The notes: generated by a model from the sequence alone, not told the origin. DNA of 64,000 nt from Sycobia sp. Sy_11 (GCA_018907035.1 JACCIC010000208.1:157501-221500), one strand, 5' to 3'. Numbered from the stretch's first letter, positions 9,810 through 21,267 are shown. Translations and numbers: made by a program.

Positions 9810-9830
9810 CCTCCACTCAGTGAGTGGAGG
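9810..9830. other. Perfect palindrome shared by two LTR-like sequences
   Basis: Ten-base arms CCTCCACTCA and TGAGTGGAGG around a single G, inside AAAAAA...AAAAAGCC. The identical sequence occurs at 16905-16925 in the same orientation. Confidence 0.9.
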
Positions 9831-10195
9831 AAAAAGCCAGTTCAAAAATAAACTTTATGAATACTATTTGAGGTATGGATTACAAATACAATAAATATAA
9901 ATAAATATATGTACCAAAATAAATATAAATTCTATACGCGAGGCAAAAGGTCACTTTTACAAATAAATACGAATATCGACACACAGAGCTCTGTCTTACC
10001 ATACACACACATAGGGTAGGCGCACCCACACAACTGATCGACGAGGTGAGGACTTATGTGGTAGGGAACCTCCGCACTTCCTCCTGACGCTGCGCACCGA
10101 CCCCAACGTCTTGGGCGCGGGCGAATCCTTGTCGGTAACGGCAGCTACCGGCTCGAACGGACCGGATGGGAAGCCCCTCAGAGATGGGCTCAATA

Positions 10196-10360
10196 ACATA
10201 CATGGGCTCAATAACACACTGATTAATCCGCGACGGACGGAACGCAACGACGACACGGGCTTTATCACACACCGATCGATCGACAACACGGACGGAACAC
10301 AACGACGACACGGGCTTTATCACACACCGATCGATCCACAACACGGACGGAACACAACGA
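10196..10360. repeat. 55-base tandem repeat, three copies
   Basis: Copies at 10196-10250 (diverged), 10251-10305 and 10306-10360, starting CGACACGGGCTTTATCACAC in the two closest copies. It sits inside the probable LTR, where tandem enhancer-like repeats are common. Confidence 0.85.
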
Positions 10361-10529
10361 CGACACGGGATACACCGGGAAATCTCACGCGGAAACCGCG
10401 GCACGAGCTGATTGAAATCAACGGAAACAATTAAGACGAAAAGATTGAAACCAACCGTACCGAGCGACTAGCGAAGAAGAAGTGTCGCTGATGCCCGTCC
10501 GCGAGCGTCGTTTTTCCTCCGAGCCAACA

Positions 10530-11400
10530 AAATATCCGGGACCAATTAGTTCAAATCTATATTGAACTATAGTATTATTTGGGGAACGCCCTATACTTCA
10601 GGGAGGGAATTTAGCCAGGACAGAAAAGCGTGGGATCCAACGGCAGTCGGCAGATGTGCGTTGCTTGAAGTTGATGCGCGCGGTACAAGATGGGCGGCAT
10701 CTGATGGTCATTACGGCCGGAGAGCCCGATTTATGGTATTATTGCTCCGCGAAGACATGCGGAGGATAGTATAATACCGACCGGTGGGTTAGCTCTGCGT
10801 CTCTCGCGCACAGTTTACTCATAAAATGCTAACGAAATAGAAAGCGCTATTTGTCTATGCCTTTCTTCCATTTTCCCCAACAGTCTTGTATCTAGTTAAT
10901 TAAATATTTTTAATATTTATTAAACACATTAAAATTAATTAATTTTAAATTTCTCTTCCTTTTTTTTAATTTGCAAATAAAGAACAAATTTTGTTTTTTT
11001 CGTCTTTCTTTCGTTTCCCGTTAATTAAACTGATAAATGATAGCAAACCCTCCAAACGACTTTGATGACTAGCTGCAAATCTATGCGAGGACGATACAGA
11101 CATTATAACAACGGAGTTGGAATGAAAAAATGATGGTTCCTTATTTCAAAGGGCTGCCACGCTATATCGTAGACTGGCCAGAAACTATAGCTCAGGAGAC
11201 TTTGTGGAATGCGAGAGTGTAGGCTATGTCGCAAAAATACACGCGCGTGCAGATAAAAATTTATTAAAAATAATTGTATCCTCGACAATGCGCGTACAAC
11301 AAAAACGTATATTCTATATAACATGGAAGCAACGTACGCCAAACAAACTGATAAATCAGCTGACATACAACAGGCCCGGGAAGTTAATCTAAGCACAGGT
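10530..11400. other. Region between an LTR-like sequence and a gypsy relic
   Basis: 10562-10774 has a 70-codon open stretch with no recognised motif and looks fortuitous. The rest may be the 5' part of the gypsy element that follows, but I see no LTR or primer site. Confidence 0.35.
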
Positions 11401-11426
11401 CAAGTATTACAGCCGCCGATCAGCGA

Positions 11427-12604
11427 ATGCAAAACCTGATCGATTGTAATTTGGCAGAAATCAACAGGAAGGAACCGATCGCATGTAGCACAGCCACTGA
11501 ATTGCCGATTCAGGCAGCCATAACGAGCGTAGCTACGTCTTCCAACTCGTGTATCACGAATAACATTATACATCAGGTACAAGTTGCATCTCACGTATCA
11601 GATACAGTAGCCGAGCCTCAGGCTACTAACCTCAGAAATAATCTGGCAATTAGTCCTGCATTAGATAGCCTGTAGAATATGCTACAAACTTGCGTCAACA
11701 GAACAGCACTTTCTAAGATCTGCAGCAGAGGCAGAATGAAATGCATGCTACGTTGACTAGCGTTCAGCAACAGCTACATAAAACATCGCAACGTGATCGC
11801 GTCACCTTCTAAGACACATACGATTTTCAGTACTTGGAAAGTGATGAACATTTTAATACTAATAGAGTTCCAAGATCGACCGGCGAGCCTGCGTTCTCGG
11901 TCCCTTGCCACCCTCGGTACCAAGGGCCTGAAAGGGGGGCATCACATGGATCGAGATGTGATCAGCTTGCCAGTTAATATGACGCGATCTACGACATAAC
12001 TATTAAGTACCTTGGCCTAGCGCACGGACATTAGTAAAACCATGCGCCAATGGAAAATCCGGTTCAATGGCGCCAAGGGAAAAAGCGTTGAGGAATTCCT
12101 GTAGAGGATCGGAGAATGCCGTAGGTTGACGCCGTTCACGGATATGCTTAATGCAATGACGGAGTGCCTGGATGGTGTCTAGGTGATTAGGTGTTCTGTT
12201 TTTTGACGATCCTCAATCGGTTCGAAGAGCCATGGTCGAACAACAAACAGCTCGCTCTCATCTACCGTAATCTACTCCCGGAGATACAGAAGTTAGTTTC
12301 GCGGGCGAATATTACGAGCGTAAATAGGCTAATTGAGCTCGATCGAGAGGCCAAATGCGTCCTCAATCAGAAGTGTAACTATAAGCTACCTCCATTACCC
12401 GACGACTGCATAATGCCCGAAGTAGCTTTTCACGCGGCAGACACGATTCGGACGCGCTCGAAGCCAAAGATCGCGGTCATGTACATGAAGCCGTCAGATT
12501 TCAGAGCTTCAGTACGAGAAGTCTTACAAGAGGCGGACTTTAGAGCCACCATTGACCGTGACTCTGCTGATTCGACTGCAAATGTCGACCCCGATCGTTA
12601 TTGA
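11427..12604 (+). pseudogene. Ty3/gypsy gag relic
   Basis: Broken pieces of a gag polyprotein: 11427-11675, then about 12040-12190 (MRQWKIRFNGAKGKSVEEFL, with stops after it) and 12191-12604 (LIYRNLLPEIQKLVSRANI, SVNRLIELDREAKCVL). The last resembles the C-terminal part of insect gypsy gag. It leads directly into the protease and RT pieces in shifted frames, as expected for a decayed gag-pol. No zinc knuckle was recognised. Confidence 0.6.
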
Positions 12605-12885
12605 CAATGGTGGGTACAGGTGGGCATAAGCGAGTTTCGCATTCATGCACTAATCGATGCTGGGATTGCTCGCACAGCTCTAGGAGCAGCCCTATAGATT
12701 GCATCTTTACGCTTAGTTCAACACTTTTCCGGATCCGGCACTCGACTCACCACGGGAAAACTGAGCCGATAGTAGGCCAGGTTGCCCTTTCGTTTGTAAT
12801 TGCAGACCAAATGGAGTTTGACTTTATCATAATACCAGACTTGGAAAATGACTGTCTGCTCGGTGTAGACTTCTACCTGCTTTGA
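12601..12885 (+). pseudogene. Ty3/gypsy aspartic protease relic
   Basis: The downstream half of a retropepsin-like domain is clear (GQVALSFVIADQ, IIPDLENDCLLGVDFYLL), the latter being the usual 'LGxDFL' end. The active-site part is readable only in another frame (HALIDAGIARTALGAAL), so a frameshift splits the domain. It overlaps its neighbours by four bases; this is by chance, not translational coupling. Confidence 0.65.
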
Positions 12886-13710
12886 ATGCGGTCATCCACC
12901 CGCGCGAAAATACCATGTCGATCGAGGGTGCTGCGGATTTCGTTCCGCTACAACTCTGCACCGTCTCAGTTACCTCGGCGGATTCGCTTGCCTCTATATG
13001 TTTAGCTGATATTGACGATAGCCAACGTCGAGCCCTCGAGGAACTTCTCGACCAGATACTATCTCCGGCTGATCAGCTTCGATTCACTGCATGAATCTGG
13101 CCGACCACGTAATCGATGTTGGCGATGCTGAGTCGATTAAGCAGCGTTACTATCTAATTTCTCAGATGATAGAGCTGGAAATGCATGCGCAAGTGCGCAA
13201 AATGTTCGATCAAGACGTCATTTCCCGATCGACCAGTGAGTGGTCTAGCCCCGTCATAATGCCTCGCAGGAGCAATGAAAGCTACAGATTCTGCGTGGAC
13301 TATTGCAAATTGAGCTCCGTGTCCAAGGTCAGCGCGTATCATCTCCCTTACATGGACGTAATTTTATGGAAATTGAGAAATGTACGATACATTTCCACAC
13401 TGGACCTCAAAAGCGCCTACCACCAGGTGCTTCTTCAGGAGAAATCATGGCACCTCTCTGCCTTTACGGTCCCAGACATGGGGCTGTTCGAATGGATCCG
13501 CATGCCGTATGGTGTGGCAAGTGGGCCTGCAACCTTTCAGCAGTTAAGCGATAAACTGATCGACCCTGAAATGGAGCCGGTAGCCTTCGCCTATCTTGAT
13601 GATGTCATCATCGCTACGAAGAGGTTTAACGAGCGCCTCAGGTGGCTCGAGCACATTCTGTAATAAATTTCCGATACCAGCCTAACTATTAATAGGCAGA
13701 AGAGCAGTCG
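12882..13710 (+). pseudogene. Ty3/gypsy reverse transcriptase relic
   Basis: 13091-13663 encodes RT fingers and palm: QVRKMFDQDVISRSTSEWSS, RFCVDYCKLSSVSK, ISTLDLKSAYHQV and the catalytic box FAYLDDVIIA, with both aspartates intact. A stop at 13094 separates it from the linker (12882-13094). Traces continue to about 13710 (SDTSLTINRQKS) and then recognisable homology ends, so the rest of the RT, RNase H and integrase are gone. Confidence 0.8.
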
Positions 13711-13887
13711 TTTGGGGAAACGTTCGTTCGCCTGGAGATACACCGCCTCCGCAGCGCGGTGACGCAAGCCACCCTTCCGGCCAATCCATCTACTACAGGG
13801 AAGGCGCGCCCATCTGTCATACAGGCGGCCCAAGCCCTCGAAAGCTTCCGGGCCAACACCGCCGTGAATATATATGTATATATATAT

Positions 13888-14455
13888 CATATCATACCAT
13901 ATTATACTAATTTATAAAGACAAAACGTGTATTTGTTTGTACACGATCAGCGAAAAAACTACTGAACCGATTGTTCTGAAATTTGACATATAGACTCTAT
14001 GTTATCTTGGGAAGGACATAAGCTTTGTTTTTTAATGAAAATTATTTTATTTTCATCAATAAATTAAGTTAATGGTTTTAACAATCAGTTTCACCAGCGG
14101 CCACTAGGTAGCGTCTTGAATCACGAACATCAACTCAAATTAGTCTGCTTAAAGTATTAATACCAGACCAGCTCAAAGGAATGTTCGTATCCAGCTTTAG
14201 GATTCATATCCCAAAGAAGGTGTGACGTAAGTCGGTATTACACTTTCAGTTCTTCAGGTTAATCTGACACTATACTCATACTTATGGATATCTTATTTTT
14301 GTAAATTTTATTTTTCTTCTCTCACTCTCTCTCTCTCTCTCTCTCTGTCTCTGTTTTCGTCTTTCTTTCCTCCTACTCTTATAAAATGGTTCCGTATGCC
14401 AATACCGAATATAGTTTGTAACGAGAAATTATATTTTTATTTTTATACATTATAT
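13888..14455 (+). repeat. Dispersed repeat family, copy 1
   Basis: About 570 bases closely matching 35059-35655 in the same orientation, from ATCATACCATAT through CCAGCGGCCACTA, a (CT)n run and AAAATGGTTC. It starts in a TA-rich run in both places. No coding seen; family not recognised. Confidence 0.8.
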
Positions 14456-14789
14456 TAATTTCAGAATTATGACAAAAAACTATGTTTTTTTTTAGTTTGA
14501 ACAAAAGAAATGATGGCAAAATTCTCAGTTCATTTCAAACAACCTCGAAACTATGTATGTATAAATAAAATATGTCGTCAAATCTGTATAAAAAGGCAAT
14601 ATCCATCGTCTGCTTAAAACATATGCTATTCGCATACCAACATATTGCTTGAATTTCAGTTCAATATTTCAGAATTGCGAAGTTTTTACTCAAAAATCCA
14701 ATATGGCGATGTTTATAATTTTCATTTTATATTTCCATTTATAAATATATTCATTTTTCAATTTCGATTGATCATTCGTATAATTATTA

Positions 14790-14959
14790 GAAGTTTCTGC
14801 ATATGTACTCAGTAATAAGTTATCAATAGACCAGAACTGTCCGAATCATCTGCATTAGGTACCAAAATATTATAATCATCGTTATCATCAGAATATCTAC
14901 AATAAACCTTCTTCAGACTCTGATTGAGATCTTACATTTTTCCGGTGTTTTGGAGTCAT
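14790..14959 (-). pseudogene. Possible fragment of an unidentified element protein
   Basis: The minus strand reads MTPKHRKNVRSQSESEEG, then after a one-base shift an acidic stretch with DDNDDYN and DDSDSSG, then a stop. The serine/aspartate bias resembles termini of DNA-transposon proteins but no domain is recognised. It may be chance. Confidence 0.2.
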
Positions 14960-15329
14960 TACAATTTTAAAACTTGAAAGGCTAAATGCACATGTAAAAT
15001 ATTAACGCAAATATTTAGAACACTAACAGTATAGTAAACAAAAAGTGAAGAAACTACAGATTCTTCAAAATCGATTTATGAACATTCAATAATGATTAAC
15101 TATTTTGAAATTCTGATAAAAACATTACAAAAGCTTTTGGCAAAATTGGGCAAATTGAATATAATAATTAAAATCAGACTTTTCCGATTGAGAATTCAGT
15201 ATAGTTTCTGAAACAATTCCAAAAGTTGCATCACTCAAGTTTTTTAAGGTTTTTGATTTTTTACACAAAAACAAAGCGTTATATAAGAAAAAGTTACGGC
15301 AGCGAGGGAAAGAAAAAGAGCAATAATCC

Positions 15330-16110
15330 GCCAAGATCCGATAGTACTGGTTAGTATACCAGAGAACAGCGAAGTGCGCTTGTATAAAGGAGCCCACAGC
15401 AAATTAATGAAAAAAATAGGTACGCAAAAAACGGGTAAATAGAAAACTAGCCCCAAATGCCCGGAAAAGAAGCATGACAAACCTGCTAAGAAAGTCATCA
15501 TTCCATCTAAGTATAGGAACAGCAAGAACCCCGGAGAAGGTGCAGGTTCCGAACTACACACAGATAAGCCCTTAACGCGCCCAGCTGTTATGTCCCCATG
15601 ATCACGGATGATCATAATCGAAGGCACATACCGACATACAACCCCTTTAAAATACCCCGCGAGTTAACTGCAGTCGCCACTGCAGACAATGTATCCGAGG
15701 AAAAAGATAAAAATCCGCGAATAAAGATAACCACATTCCAGCACTGATGGACATAGTTGTAGAACCGCCATAAGATTTTACCCCTCAACATTACCCCTCA
15801 AGAAGCCCCAGCCATCCCGACCATCGACGCTTTTACTGGGGCGATCTATCGAATGGTGTATAATCATGCACCATATGCGAGGACAGACCAACCCCTGCAG
15901 CTTCGTCTTGGGAGGTGGAGAGCGACAACAGAAGAAGAAGTAAGTAGCGTACAGATGCCCATAGTGAAGGAAGATATCACCGTAAATCAACAGTGAGTAG
16001 CTGAAACGTTACAATAAGTAACCGGCGCACTGGGTCACACCACCCAGCCAGTTATGGTATTCATGCCAGGAGTGTCGGTCTACTTTAACAAGTGGAAGTC
16101 ATGTACCGCC
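15330..16110 (+). pseudogene. Gag-like retrotransposon relic, copy 1
   Basis: Frames here match 46880-47820 piece by piece: DPIVLVSIPENSEVRLYKG versus EPIVYVSTPEDGDVRLYHG, then a K-rich stretch, VIIPSKYRNSKNPG versus IIIPTVYKENHGPY, and near the end MPGVSVYFNK versus MPGASVYITK. Several stops and shifts. In the other copy a zinc-knuckle-like cysteine cluster lies between these blocks, so a gag role is likely. No RT belongs to this fragment. Confidence 0.55.
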
Positions 16111-16738
16111 CATAAAAGCTTCCCCATATCGCACCACATTCTTCCCCATATCGTATCATATTCTTCCCCACATCGTAGCTAGGAAAAGCCATATTAAAGC
16201 CAAACTAGAGCCAACCAAAACTTTACCGTTCCTAATATTGCTAATGGAGCAAGTGTTGATCGCAGGGTGCAATCACGGTGATTAAACCTTATTGAAAAAG
16301 AGTGAACAATGGTTCGTAAAGAGGCAACGGTACTTACCGTACAAAGCTCTGATATCTACCATTTTTCTAGTGGAGCAAAAAAGGGAAGAAGAAGAAAGCT
16401 CAGAAATACCGGCTAACTAGAATAAGCTCAGGCTAAAAATGACACCATTGCCATAAGTCAGCGACACAAAGGAAATAACCTAGAGCATAATATGAGATTA
16501 CAAATGGCAATAAGAGAATATCAATGGTAATAGAAGAATCCTAAAGTACGAGAAGAAGAAGACGATGGGGAAAGAAGAATGAAGAATCTAAACTTAAGTA
16601 TAGAGATAGGACAATTTAAATATATACAAATGGCGTTAAACATAGATATAGATAAAATAATATGAGTAAGCGTAGACTAAGAAAAACATTAGACTTAGGA
16701 CTAGGAATAAGTAAACATTTTATTAGTAAGGAAAAATA
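16111..16738. other. No gene recognised
   Basis: A-rich, purine-rich DNA, possibly 3' untranslated sequence of the gag-like element upstream. CCCCATATCGxACCA/TATCATATTCTT units repeat three times near 16130-16180. Confidence 0.4.
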
Positions 16739-16803
16739 TTAGGTTATCAAATATCTCCCTTCTGCTTTTTTGCTCTTTATTCAATGCTTTATAGAAAGTG
16801 TTC
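16739..16803 (+). mobile_element. Isolated mariner end
   Basis: TTAGGTTATCAAATATCTCC and the following 45 bases match the left end of the mariner at 24972. The match stops near 16803 and no other end was found nearby, so this is a truncated terminal fragment of that family. Confidence 0.75.
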
Positions 16804-16879
16804 ACGTAATATCTCAAGATGAATTGGAGTTAAAAAAAAAAGGAATACGTATTCGGTGAGGGAAGAAATAAATTCGAAG

Positions 16880-17460
16880 ATGTTGCTAAAATTAAAATAA
16901 AAAACCTCCACTCAGTGAGTGGAGGAAAAAGCCTAAACTGTACACAAAATCAAAATAAAATGTTATACATATACGTTAACCTAACACACAATGTCGCTAT
17001 ACGTGTCGGCCGACCTATAAAATACTTCGCACTTATAACAACAAAATAATCGTACTTATGTTAGAAAACAATACTTTATACGATATGGAGATCTCCACCG
17101 CTATACAATGTTGCTACGAGTAACACTCGTAGGCAAGCGAGGTCGAAAAGAGGGAGGAACGTTCCGCAAAGTACCTCCTACTCCGTGTCGCGGCCCTGAC
17201 GTCTCAGGAACGGGTTCAGCCCTCGACGCGAAACACGGCCACTGGGCATAACGTGCCGCACGGGAACTTCCTCGGAGATTCGTGACGCGAAATCTCCCCA
17301 GAGCCTGGCACTCTGTCCCGCAGATACGTCACAACGATGACACACAAAAGCAACACACACTACAATCTTAATCTACGTCGCACAATAAACTAATAAATAT
17401 TGTTAACATATATATAAGTCGTTATCAAAAATATCAACAATAAAATCTAACTCCACTATA
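16880..17460 (-). mobile_element. 3' LTR region of BEL/Pao element 1
   Basis: It lies downstream (minus-strand sense) of the BEL/Pao integrase and contains the palindrome at 16905-16925 and a block resembling the probable solo LTR at 9781-10529. The LTR start is somewhere near 17450-17550; no clear polypurine tract was found. Confidence 0.4.
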
Positions 17461-17649
17461 CACGACAATCCTCTAGAAGAACTACTACGCGCCGCTGATG
17501 AAGATAGAATACCGCTATTTTCCGCCTTAGCTGTCTCCTAGCCCAAGTGCCACCGAAAAGGGTCGGGGGGAGGGGTACTATCTGGACTTCGGATAGATCC
17601 GCCTTACTCCATGAATCATACCTACGCCTTAAACGAACGAGCACCTACA

Positions 17650-18720
17650 ATTCGCCATTTGTCGGTTCAATACGATGCACGTTGACCACATTTACACGTG
17701 GTCGGACGTTCGACAGTATCGTGCGAACATTCCGCCCGCCTTCGTCTACCTGACGAATCATTTTTAATTCCACCCCCTGATGTTTATCTGGCTTCGTTTT
17801 CCTTCACCGGCAATAGAGCTAAGTGTGCGATATGGCGCCGAACAGTGTTGGATGTGGTTCGGACCGTAACAACCTGCACATATCCATGCGGTCCGGGATG
17901 TGTCTCGGTGACATACCTCAAATGCCATTTTGCCGGAGGGTAACGGTCAAATCGAAGACTGACCAGTTGACCGACTTCAATATTCTGCGTTGCACAACGC
18001 CACTTTCCTCATTCCTGCAAATGTTGCAAATATTTGTCTGCCCATCGTTTCCAAAACTGATTGCGTAATCGCTGTAGTAGTTGGAAACGATTTAATCGAT
18101 TTTTAGGTTAAGCTGCGGGTTCCTTGTCTGGTACAATACTGGGCGTTTCCCTAATGAGAAAGTTCGCAGGTGTCAGTGCGTTTAGATCATTGACGTCGTT
18201 GGTAAGAGAACACAAAGGGCGAGAGTTTAAACACGCCTCTATTTCTGCCAGTACGGTGGAAAATTCTTCGAATGTTAAAGCGTGCTCTCGAAAGGCCCTC
18301 TGTAGATGGTGTTTCGTCGATTTTACACCTTCCTCCCAAATTTCTCTGTAATGAGGGGTAGTGGGCGGAATAAACGTCCATGATGTTCCCTCGTTCACGA
18401 TAATGGCAGCCACAGCCTGGTAGAAAGTTGAAGCTGCACGGAACATATTTCTTAGTTCAGTATCCGCACCTCTGAACGTCGTAGCATTGTCGCTATATAA
18501 ATATCGACACACTCCTCTTGTACTTACGAAACAGCGGTAGGCGGATAAGAAGCACGCCATGGTGAGAAAGAAAACAAACGAACAGAGCCACAAATCCTTT
18601 ATACGTCCGATGTCCACGCCCCTTTGTTGATCGGATATTAAATGGTCCGGCATAATCTACTCCACTGGTAGTAAAGGGACGTGCGGGAGTCACTCTGCTT
18701 GTCGATAACGCGCCCATCAA
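17650..18720 (-). pseudogene. BEL/Pao element 1: integrase
   Basis: Two overlapping frames (18493-18720 and 18108-18653) carry the integrase core. D (GVDYAGPFNIRS), D (YSDNATTFRGADTEL) and E (EIWEEGVKSTKHHL) are all readable, followed by LNSRPLCSL and LTPANFLI, typical of the Pao/BEL integrase end. A frameshift joins the two. Downstream pieces at about 17650-18060 fit the usual C-terminal tail in broken frames (for example TNGEL near 17660). The catalytic triad survives but the gene cannot give a single protein. Confidence 0.8.
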
Positions 18721-19020
18721 CTGATGTGCCAGACGCGGCTTGACTCGTAACCTCTCACACAGTTACGGATAGTCGACTTAACCAATTGGGTTCTACCAAT
18801 AATCCACGCTTGACGCATAACAGTGTTCGCCGTTATAGCCAGTCCACCGTGTAGCGCGGTAGCATGTACATGTTTTACAAATAAACGACTGAGATTCGAT
18901 AATCGCGACAGAATCGGCGGATGCTTTAAATCATACGGTAAGCTTAAATATAATATATAATACGTTCTCTTCCTCGTTCAGAATCGGATCTAGTTTACTG
19001 AGGAGGCTGCCTTTCGGTAT

Positions 19021-19242
19021 TTATTTACTCGCCCGCAAGATATTGATCTCGTTCGCGAACGCGTGACTTTGTGCCAGACGTATTAGGCGCATTCGAGATT
19101 CTATTAATTCAGTTGCGGTAAGGTATAGAGAAACTTGATATTGATCATTTGTACGCTTACGGTAGTTTACCAGTGACCGCATACAGTACGCAACGACCCG
19201 TATTAGGCGCGTTAACAGACGGTTAACGGAACCTCTACACAT
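19021..19242 (-). pseudogene. BEL/Pao element 1: segment before integrase, fused to protease
   Basis: LTRLIRVVAYCMRSLVNYRK and TATELIESRMRLIRLAQSHA are the conserved stretch that normally lies between RNase H and integrase. Here it follows the protease within a few codons (see 19212-20396). The complete RT and RNase H are therefore missing. Confidence 0.75.
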
Positions 19243-20396
19243 TCCCTCTTAAGCCCGAGCATCTGCGCGATGGCTTTGGTCAAAAAGGAGCCTTCCGAGC
19301 CTTGATTTATTAAGGCTCGGGCTTGGGTACGCGTGCCATTAGGGCCTTCAATAATGACCACTGCCGTGGCCAGTATTATTGAGTATTTAGCTGGAGGTGA
19401 ACTAACAGCGTGCACATTTATCCCCAGCGATCTATCGTCTACGTCTTTTTCATCGCGAGGTTTATGCTCCGAGATAAGGGATGGATTTTGGGGTCGGAAT
19501 TTACTGTCGATATGAAGGAGTGTGTGATGTTTATCGCGACACTTCGAACAACGGCCACTCAACGTACAATCGCGAAAGGAATGTTGACCAAAACAATTAC
19601 AACACAATCGCGCATGGCGAATAGCCATGCGTCGATTCTGTCGCTCCTTCGCATTCAAAACAGGGCATTTTGCAAGAGCGTGTATGCTCGAACATAAGGA
19701 GCACTTTGATGCACTGCCTTTAAGCGGTCGCACGGCGTTACTATTAAATACTCTACGCGATCCCGTCAATGGTTTATACGTTGTACTCTTTGGTTTATCG
19801 GCCTTATTATCGGAATCGATCATGCTCAAAGCATGCGCACGTTTCTCAAGAAAAGTTGTTAATTCCGAGAAGGCTGAAAAGCGTACTCCTAATTCCGAAT
19901 CAAGATTGTCACAACTTAATATCGCGACTTGCTCTTTAGCGCTTAATTCTGACTCCCATAATTTTCTAAATTCGGAATCTAGACGCGTGCTGATAATGTG
20001 TACGAGCCACACGTCCCATTGTTTTACTGGCATTTTTAAGTTTTTTAGTGCGCGAACGATCCACTGGCTCTCATCGGCGAAAGATCGTATTTCCGATGCA
20101 CATTCCCGTTTTAAATGTGAAAGATCCATTAACGCATTGAGATGATTACATACCATTAACCGCGGTTTATAAAATCGGGCACGTATAGCATTCCACGTAG
20201 ACGCGTAGTTAGCGCTTGCTGTTACCACGTCTTTTACTAAATCTGCGGCAGGGCCAGAAAGATACGATTTAAGGTACTGGAGTTTAGTCGCGTCGTCTAC
20301 GCTCGGAACATTATGAACGAGAGCTTTAAACAAATCATAGAAACTTTCCCAGTCTTCATATTTTCCTGAGAAATTAGGGAGATCTAATTTTGGCAA
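19212..20396 (-). pseudogene. BEL/Pao element 1: gag and start of protease
   Basis: A 394-codon open frame. The N-terminal part (PKLDLPNFSGKYEDWESFYD) is the BEL gag domain. Three CX2CX3HX4C/H knuckles follow at about residues 231-290 (CSLCSSIHALAKC, CCNCFGQHSFRDC, CSKCRDKHHTLLH). The start of the protease is RALINQGSEGSF, where the catalytic aspartate expected in ALLDxGS is asparagine. The listed start is internal: gag continues upstream to 20761 across shifts. Confidence 0.85.
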
Positions 20397-20410
20397 TTTT
20401 GCTGACCGCC

Positions 20411-20761
20411 TTACGCACGTTGCGCGTTACTATTTTCCGGCGAACAAGCATTATCTCGATTTTCCTTTTCAAAGTCCGCAGCCAACGCCAACAGAAAATC
20501 AAGCGAATCTTCGTAGGTTCTTTGTATGTTTGCAAATATACCCTTCGTTACGTAGCGATCTGCTTCTACCTCACTCTGCGCTATAATTTCCAGATGCACT
20601 TTACGGGCTTCATACTTCTTTAAGCGCCTTGATACGCGCTTCAATAATATTTAAATTCAAACTATCCCGAGATTTTTCCCGCATTCTCGAATTTAGTAAT
20701 GCTATCTCCGATAAGCGCGCGCCTTGCGCAGCCGTAAGCTTTTTGAAAACCGCAGGTTTCA
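20411..20761 (-). pseudogene. BEL/Pao element 1: gag N-terminus
   Basis: From ATG at 20761, KKLTAAQGARLSEIALLN and the coiled-coil-like region run to about 20640, where a one-base shift moves into the frame with YEARKVHLEIIAQSEVEADR. A second shift near 20400 joins the main gag frame. Penelope-like copy 2 begins about 40 bases upstream, so the 5' LTR and leader are absent. Confidence 0.7.
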
Positions 20762-20886
20762 TAATGATAAGTTATATTATCACGTTTGCCAACTATTCAC
20801 ACTACAATCCCCCTCCACACAAAATGTTCAAAACCAATTAATAATAAAGAATGATAAATGTTATCTCATTTACTTGACTCTAATGT

Positions 20887-21267
20887 TTAATTCACATTAT
20901 TTCGATGCTTTGAAATGTGAATACTTTCAAAGCTCTCCCTTTTGTACTTATTCGTAATACCACACTCCAAAATATTTACATTCGCAAAAGCAGAAGAATG
21001 TAAAAACTTCAAATAATGTTTTTCCAAACCAGAAGTAATATGTGAACTACGTAGACTATTTTTATGTTCATAAATTCTCTTTTTTAAATATTTACTTTTT
21101 GTACATTCATTACAATCCATACAATTAATTTTGTAAACAGTTCCAGATTTTAAACATAGATCATCTTTATCTTTGTAATACTTAAATAACTTACTTAATG
21201 TGTTGCTAATTTTAAAGAAAATTTGAATGTTATATTTCCGAAAATTCCTTTTAATTCTTTGTGGCAA
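20887..21267 (-). pseudogene. Penelope-like linker and GIY-YIG endonuclease, copy 2
   Basis: An open stretch of 126 codons: SGTVYKINCMDCNEC is the cysteine motif that precedes the endonuclease. KKRIYEHKNSLRSSH, EKHYLKFLHSSAF and RESFESIHISKHRNNVN match the conserved arginine/histidine and glutamate parts of the GIY-YIG domain in Penelope-like elements. The YVG-type tyrosine-glycine motif after the cysteines is not seen, so the nuclease would be defective. Confidence 0.65.

Larger units (their letters stand above)
9781..10529 (-). mobile_element. Probable solo LTR, BEL/Pao-like
   Basis: On the minus strand it begins TGTTGGCTCGGAGG (10529) and runs through GC-rich DNA into an AT-rich end. It contains a 55-base tandem repeat (10196-10360) and, near the far end, the perfect palindrome at 9810-9830, shared with the BEL/Pao LTR region at 16905. 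A block around 10030-10130 also resembles 17125-17220. The downstream edge is uncertain and no target duplication was found. Confidence 0.45.

Noticed and set aside
12191..13663. Four consecutive frames overlapping by four bases, like a translationally coupled operon
   Set aside because: They are pieces of one gypsy gag-pol in different frames; two begin at TTG and the overlaps arise where stops created by decay meet the next frame. The genome is eukaryotic.
15244..15627. Minus-strand frame with hydrophobic segments, possible membrane protein
   Set aside because: Antisense to the gag-like relic that matches 46880-47820.
19627..20145. 172-codon plus-strand frame
   Set aside because: Antisense shadow of the BEL/Pao gag frame.
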